Of a stretch of 64,000 nucleotides of DNA, positions 59,148-64,000 are shown one piece after another (position 1 is the first letter of the stretch; each line of letters begins with the position of its first letter). A model generated the notes under the pieces. The model saw nothing but the letters and a program-made list of their open reading frames with translations, ran no database searches and was not told where the DNA came from. The position numbers and the translations under genes are program-made. Source of the stretch: Euphorbia lathyris (taxonomy: Eukaryota; Streptophyta; Magnoliopsida; Malpighiales; Euphorbiaceae); assembly GCF_963576675.1 (NCBI RefSeq), contig NC_088916.1, positions 27,317,501 to 27,381,500 on the forward strand, written 5' to 3'.

Positions 59148-60006
59148 GCGTTTGGTTCGCATTGGTGTAACAGAATGGAATCAATAAAGAGAAACAGTGA
59201 GAAAAGAATGGAATGACATTGAATCTCCTTGTCTGTTTGTTTCGGTTCCAGAAATGGAATGTTATACCTCTGATTCCCTTTGTAACTTTTTGGTTCAAAT
59301 GAGATAATAAACCCGAGTTGTTGATTGTTTTCAACAATAATTTTTATACATACTTGTGTATGTATTAATAATTTAATCACATGTAAATATAAAAATTAAA
59401 TCAATTACTTCAACCATTAAAATTAAAAGACGATAAAACAAAAGAAACTGAAATAAAATTAATCAAAAAATGCATAAATATTATATTTTAAAAAACATAA
59501 TCATTTTCAAATAATTAAAAATAAATATTAAAAATGAATAATATGATAGAAGGAAAAAAATTTGGTCAAAATTATTTTGAAGTAAAAAGTAAAAATAAAT
59601 ATGTATAAAGATAAAAAATAAAATAAAATTATTTTAGAGTCAAAAAAGTAAAATTTGGTAAAAAAAAGTTTTGAATTTTTTAAAAATATATATAAATACA
59701 AGAATAAAAAGTGAAATTAATTCAAGAATAAAAAAGTAAAAATAAATAAATATATGAAACCAACACAAAAAGTAAAAAGTAAAATAAAAACTAAAGAAAA
59801 ATTTTATAAGAATGGTAGAAGTTCAAGTTAGTAAAGGAGGGAAAAATGAATAGAAAATTTTGAGGGTTGGGTATGAGATTAGAGGAGTTAGAGGTAAACC
59901 CAAAACTAAAAAAGGTAAATGCAATGATTGAATTAATAAAACAAACAATAAAGGGAATGAAACCTCCTCATTCCATTACCCTTTCTTGAAACCCTAAAAC
60001 AAACGC
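59148..60006. mobile_element. Possible MITE with GCGTTTG ends
   Basis: Left end GCGTTTGGTT with AATGGAAT further in; right end in complement GCGTTTGTTT with AATGGAATGAGG. The 860-bp interior is very AT-rich with AAGTAAAAA repeats. No duplication confirmed. Confidence 0.4.
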
Positions 60007-60165
60007 ATCCAAGCGATTTGAGGAGTGACTAAGAATCTATTGAAATCGAATTTTAACCTGAACTCCTCAAATTTTAACTTAAAAGTCTTGGAGTCTTAAT
60101 TCACTTTCTAAAAGTAATATAAACAATTGACTTTCAGTGATTTGAGGAGTGACTAATACATATAA

Positions 60166-60629
60166 GGCTCAATACATCATTTGCCCTCTGAACTTGTCCA
60201 AAATGGTTGATTGGCCCCCTGAACTTGCGTAAAATATAATGAATTAATCATTCGGTTGTAAAAAAGTAAGTCAAATGCGGAAGATATGTTACACGTGCCT
60301 TAGAATGTTATTACATACTTCACAAAATAGATTAAAACATGTTAAAAAAGAATTTCTTACTTATTCAACTATAAAACATTTTATTCTCTAATATTATAAT
60401 CGCATACCCCGACCTTGATCGTTTTACTATTTTAAGATGTGTGCAACATATCTTCCGTATTTAACTTACTTTTTTACAACCGAATGATTAATTGATTACA
60501 TTTTATGCAAGTTCAGGAGGCTAACTGAACATTTTATGCAAGTTCAGGGGGCTATCGAAACACTTTGAAAGTTCAGAGAGCCAATCAACTATTTTGGACA
60601 AGTTCAGGGGGCAAATGATGTATTAGGCC
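60166..60629. mobile_element. Mutator-like MITE
   Basis: 464 bases with inverted ends GGCTCAATACATCATTTGCC and GGCCTAATACATCATTTGCC, extending for over 100 bases as a near-palindrome (both arms contain CTGAACTTG repeats, and CATTCGGTTGTAAAAAAGTA). Flanked by a perfect 9-bp duplication TACATATAA (60157-60165, 60630-60638), the size made by MULEs. The right arm has extra GGGGGCTA/CTTGCATAAAATGT repeats. No ORF. Confidence 0.92.
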
Positions 60630-60639
60630 TACATATAAT

Positions 60640-61542
60640 CTCCAACAATACTCTTTGATGAGGAATATGGACCAAGCCCATTAAACCTAATCCAAACACC
60701 TATTAGGAATCGGCCTAAGAAGTGCAATTTTGGTATAAACTCGTGGAGTAGACCCGACCCAATCAGACAGCTCTATATAAAGACCCCAAATCCCCAATAA
60801 GAAGGTCTGCATACTCTCTCTATCTCTCTCTACTTAAGACTCTCTCTAGAATTCATACTGACTTGTGCGCCAGGATGTACCCAGGAACAATTCCCCTCGC
60901 AAGTGAAGCTCGAATCCCGAAGACTATTGCAGGTTCTTACATCTCCATTATTTGGTGTAGTGAGTGTAGAGAATAAGCGACCTTTTGATAGTCACAGAGT
61001 TCTAATCGAAATGACTAGCCAACAGACCCAAAACCCCATAAAGAAGATGCTCGCTGCTATTACCGGAACTTCTAATCTTAGGTGGGAGGAGCCCACTCCT
61101 AGCTCTGTAGGAATACCACTGAATCCGACCCTATTTGCTCGCAGATGTGGAGCCCCGACGAGGAAGACGCTAGCACCATTGTGCAACTGGTCAACGTGAT
61201 CTGCAGTTTCCAAACAACACGGGCTATGCAAAATGCAGCACAAACAAAGATAATCGAGCAGCAGCAAAGCCTGCAATAGGAGAATGCCAAAGTTTAGGAA
61301 TTACTCAAGAATCAGACTTCGGCAAGGGGGAAAATTCCTCCCTCGATCCCCTCCATGGCGGTCGAGCCTACACCGGTGAACCCGACGGTCCCCAGCTTGA
61401 CCTCATTAGATCATTCATCTATATAGAAATATCTGGTGGCCTGGCAGCCGTGACTCTAACACTGTATAAGGTCAAAAATCTGTTGGCATAAAAAATCCAA
61501 TGATTCTTGGACAAGTGCACCTTAGGAGGTCTAATAGGAGGC
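60640..61542 (+). mobile_element. Truncated Gypsy-like LTR end and gag start
   Basis: TATA box CTATATAAAG near 60772, a CT-rich start region, then after about 170 bases TTTGGTGTAGTGAG, a degraded form of the TTTGGCGCC... primer site, and an ATG at 61012 opening a short Gag-like frame (MTSQQTQNPIKKMLAAITG) that breaks after 63 codons. Cut on the right by the LTR of G. Similarity is by pattern only. Confidence 0.4.
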
Positions 61543-62928
61543 AATTAGTTCCAAGGGGGGGTTAGGAACTAATATAACTTTTTCGTGTTTTAATTGAGCT
61601 GACTGGATGTTATTTTGAGAGTTTATTAACTCAGCCTTTGGTCAGCTTGGTGAGATATATCACAGGACAGATTTAGTCAGATGTTGACCAAAGTTGTTTC
61701 CTTGAGAGTTAGGAATTGACACTCTTGGAGGTCAGCTTCTAACTCAGCACCACTTACTTACTCAGGATCAGCTTAGGCAATTTATATGCTGAGTAAATAA
61801 AGCAAACAACACATGCAATTATAAGAGAGATTTTAGAGATTACTCAGTATCACTTATCCTGGTTCGGCCTCTCTGCCTACGTCCAGTCCCCAGAGTCCTC
61901 CGGGCTTTTTGAATCCAATACCGAGCTCTTTAAAGGTAGAGCATAAACCAATTACAAGGCAGTTGAATATGCAAGAGTACCTTCCTCTATTCGTCTACTC
62001 AACTCCTACTAAGTGCTACAACCCAGCACCTAGATTTCTCTACCACTGAAATGCTTACAATCAAGCACTCAGCTTTACACTCTCAATATTCCTATTGATC
62101 ACAGACTTGTTCTTTTTGAACTAAAGAACACTTTAGATGATTACAACTCAATCTAGCATTTACATATAGAACAGTTGATGTAAGATCTTTTTTGTATTTG
62201 AGTGCTTTTAAACTTTCTCTCTTGTATTTTTCTTTTGATGCTTGTATGCAAATTCCAGTTTTTCGATTGTCCTTTTATAGAAGGAAATCTGTAGATTTGA
62301 TCGTTTGAAATGTCTTGACCGTTAATGTCAAAACGGCTCTTTTGGGGAACAATTTGTGGAAAGCTTCAGACTGCACCTCCATTCCCTATTTCTGTTTTCT
62401 TCAGGCGTCAGGTTTGTCTTCTAGCGTCTGGTTTGTCTATTTGTGCCAGTTGTCTATTTCCAATAATCCAACGTCCCATGACTGTCGGAATTAGTCTTTT
62501 AGGTGTCTTCGAGGTTCCAATTATTGGTGCAGAAGATTTGCAGACTTTGTCTTTTTGTGAACGGATCCTTCATGCTGTCCTGACTGTTACTCAGCTTCGT
62601 TTGTTCTTTTTGAATGTTCACGGTTCATGCTGAGTTCCTTCAAGGTCAGCTCCGTTTTGTTTAACCGCTCCAGAAGAAGTCTTCAGCTTTAGTCAGCTTC
62701 ATTTTGTTTCTGAATTTTAACTCCACTCAGCTTCTATTCTGTCATGCTGAGTTCCGTTCTACTCAGCTTCGTTTGTGCTGACTTTTGTCCTGTCTTTACT
62801 TTATATATTTTTGCACTCAATATTTAACAAACATATTAGTATAATTAAATCAAAGCATCTAAATTTAATTGCCTCTTAATCATGGATGATTTTGTCAAAT
62901 CAAAATCTTGTGGAAAGGTGTTTCAACA
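61543..62928 (-). mobile_element. 3' LTR of sirevirus G
   Basis: Same subfamily as the LTR of A (shared AGTTCCAAGGGGG, TAAAGGTAGAGCATAAACC and GGTTCGGCCTC blocks in complement). Plus-strand right end GTTTCAACA is intact, but the left end lacks the terminal TGTTGGTCCC. TATA box at 62271-62280. Confidence 0.85.
62271..62280 (-). promoter_or_regulatory. TATA box in LTR of G
   Basis: CCTTTTATAG on the plus strand, CTATAAAAGG on the element strand, identical to that in A. Confidence 0.6.
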
Positions 62929-64000
62929 ATCCTCAACAGCAACAGTTTCTTCTTCCTCCACTCTTTGCTCAGCATCACCCTGAGGTTGCTCAACATTAGC
63001 AGGTTCTTCCTGCTCAGTATGGATGTCTTCCTCAACATGAGTTTCTTTGTCAGTTTCCCTTTCTACTTCAACATTTGTTTTCTCAACTTGTTGCTCAGTT
63101 TCTTTCTCAGCTTCCTTTTCTAGGTCAGTTCCATGACTTTTGGACGATACAACCCAATTTAGGGGATTAGCTTCAACTGTCTTCAAGGAATTAACCTTCT
63201 TCCTTTTCATCAAGGGGGATTCTGGAGTTCCCTCTTTTTCATCCTCAGGCTCTTCTGGCCTCTTTCTCTTCTCTGCCGACTCAGCTTTCTCCTTAGCCTT
63301 GTCAGCTTTGACCTTTTCTTGAGACACCAGTCTCACTTTCTTTGGGACAACATTGATATCTTTGGAGCATGTTTCAATGGCCTTTCTCTTCTTCTTCTTC
63401 TTCTTTTCCTTGGGTGACTCAGCAGGAGCCTCCACTACTCTCTCAGGCTCATTTTTAGGCTCAATTTCTAGCTCAGCTTCATCATTTTCCTCAGCATCTA
63501 CAACTTCTTCATATCCTTTCAACGGTTGATTGTACAACAGTCCAACCAGTAGAGCTGCTGTGATCTCACTCCCCAAAGTGTCAGTTTCATTGATTGTCTC
63601 AATCTGTTTGTCCTCAATGATCTTAGTGATCAGAGAACCCAACCTGAGCTTCTTTCCACTCCGTTGAAGAGCCCCAACCAGAAAGACGGGCATATTGAGT
63701 GGAGTGTAGGTCAACATGTGCCATATGAAGCACTGTTCAAAATTTGAGGCAGATGAGGCTGAGTTGATCTCGGGGAAGATGAAGTTGGTCAGCATGTAGT
63801 GAGCCATCTTCTGGTCTTGCCCCATACACGTGCTGGGTATTTCTCCCTTGTGATCTTTGGGTTTGCAGAACCCCTTGATCTTGTCAAGCTTCTCCTTAGG
63901 TACCTTCTCTTTTTTTGTCCTAAATTCTATTCCTTCGTCTAGTAAATCAAGCAAAGTAGCTAGATAGGCAGGGGTTATGGTGATTTTCTGACCTTTGACT
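62923..64000 (-). pseudogene. Sirevirus G env-like ORF, 3' truncated and leaving the window
   Basis: Open to the window edge. The part seen aligns with residues about 140 onward of the B env-like protein: KITITPAYLATLL, QKMAHYMLTNFIFPEIN, NFEQCFIWHMLTYTPLNMPV, LRLGSLITKII, LGSEITAALL. Then basic clusters (KEKKKKKKRKAIE), KRKRPEEPEDE and a long acidic tail. Its last codons run straight into the LTR, so the coiled-coil C-terminus, 3' UTR and polypurine tract of B have no counterpart here. The conserved domain in two subfamilies shows that the ORF was under constraint. Function unknown. Confidence 0.8.

Overview
This 64 kb window is eudicot plant nuclear DNA: AT-rich and intron-bearing, dominated by plant LTR retrotransposons, with three ordinary plant genes at about 46-58 kb. 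No bacterial, organellar, CRISPR or rRNA/tRNA feature was seen. The species cannot be named from the sequence.

Layout. (1) 1-26896 is a nest of retrotransposons. The host is a plus-strand Copia element (C); only its reverse transcriptase/RNase H and 3' LTR are in the window. A sirevirus-type Copia (A, plus strand, 3' end only) sits in it, as does a full sirevirus (B, minus strand, 2245-24269, 5-bp duplication GTTTT). B carries a long 'env-like' ORF. Each LTR of B was later hit by a short non-autonomous Gypsy/Athila-like element: I1 (2280-6858, only one LTR) and H (17924-24052, two LTRs). (2) 26897-31938 holds DNA-transposon debris: two CACTA-like termini pointing away from each other, a hAT-type MITE with perfect 8-bp duplication, and a decayed PIF/Harbinger transposase. 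(3) 31939-45649 holds a partial Copia LTR and a plant L1-type LINE broken by a complete but dead Copia element (D, minus strand). D's leader contains a solo LTR of its own family and a compact cluster of four GC-rich hairpins. (4) 46-58 kb is a gene island: sphingoid base C4-hydroxylase (+), a DYW-class PPR protein (-) and actin capping protein beta (-, eight exons, two of its introns GC-AG). (5) 58-64 kb returns to transposons: a possible MITE, a Mutator-like MITE with perfect 9-bp duplication, a Gypsy fragment, and the 3' LTR plus env-like ORF of another sirevirus (G), which runs off the window.

The three genes are unrelated housekeeping functions (ER sphingolipid synthesis, organelle RNA editing, actin dynamics) and show no operon-like link. 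The retroelement proteins would work together in Gag particle formation, reverse transcription and integration, but every autonomous copy seen carries stops or frameshifts, apart from the short visible part of C and the open part of G. The least explained parts are the sirevirus env-like gene, with its own promoter-like leader and a nuclear-looking protein; the hairpin cluster of D; and the two retroelement ends cut exactly at an LTR edge (I1 and G).
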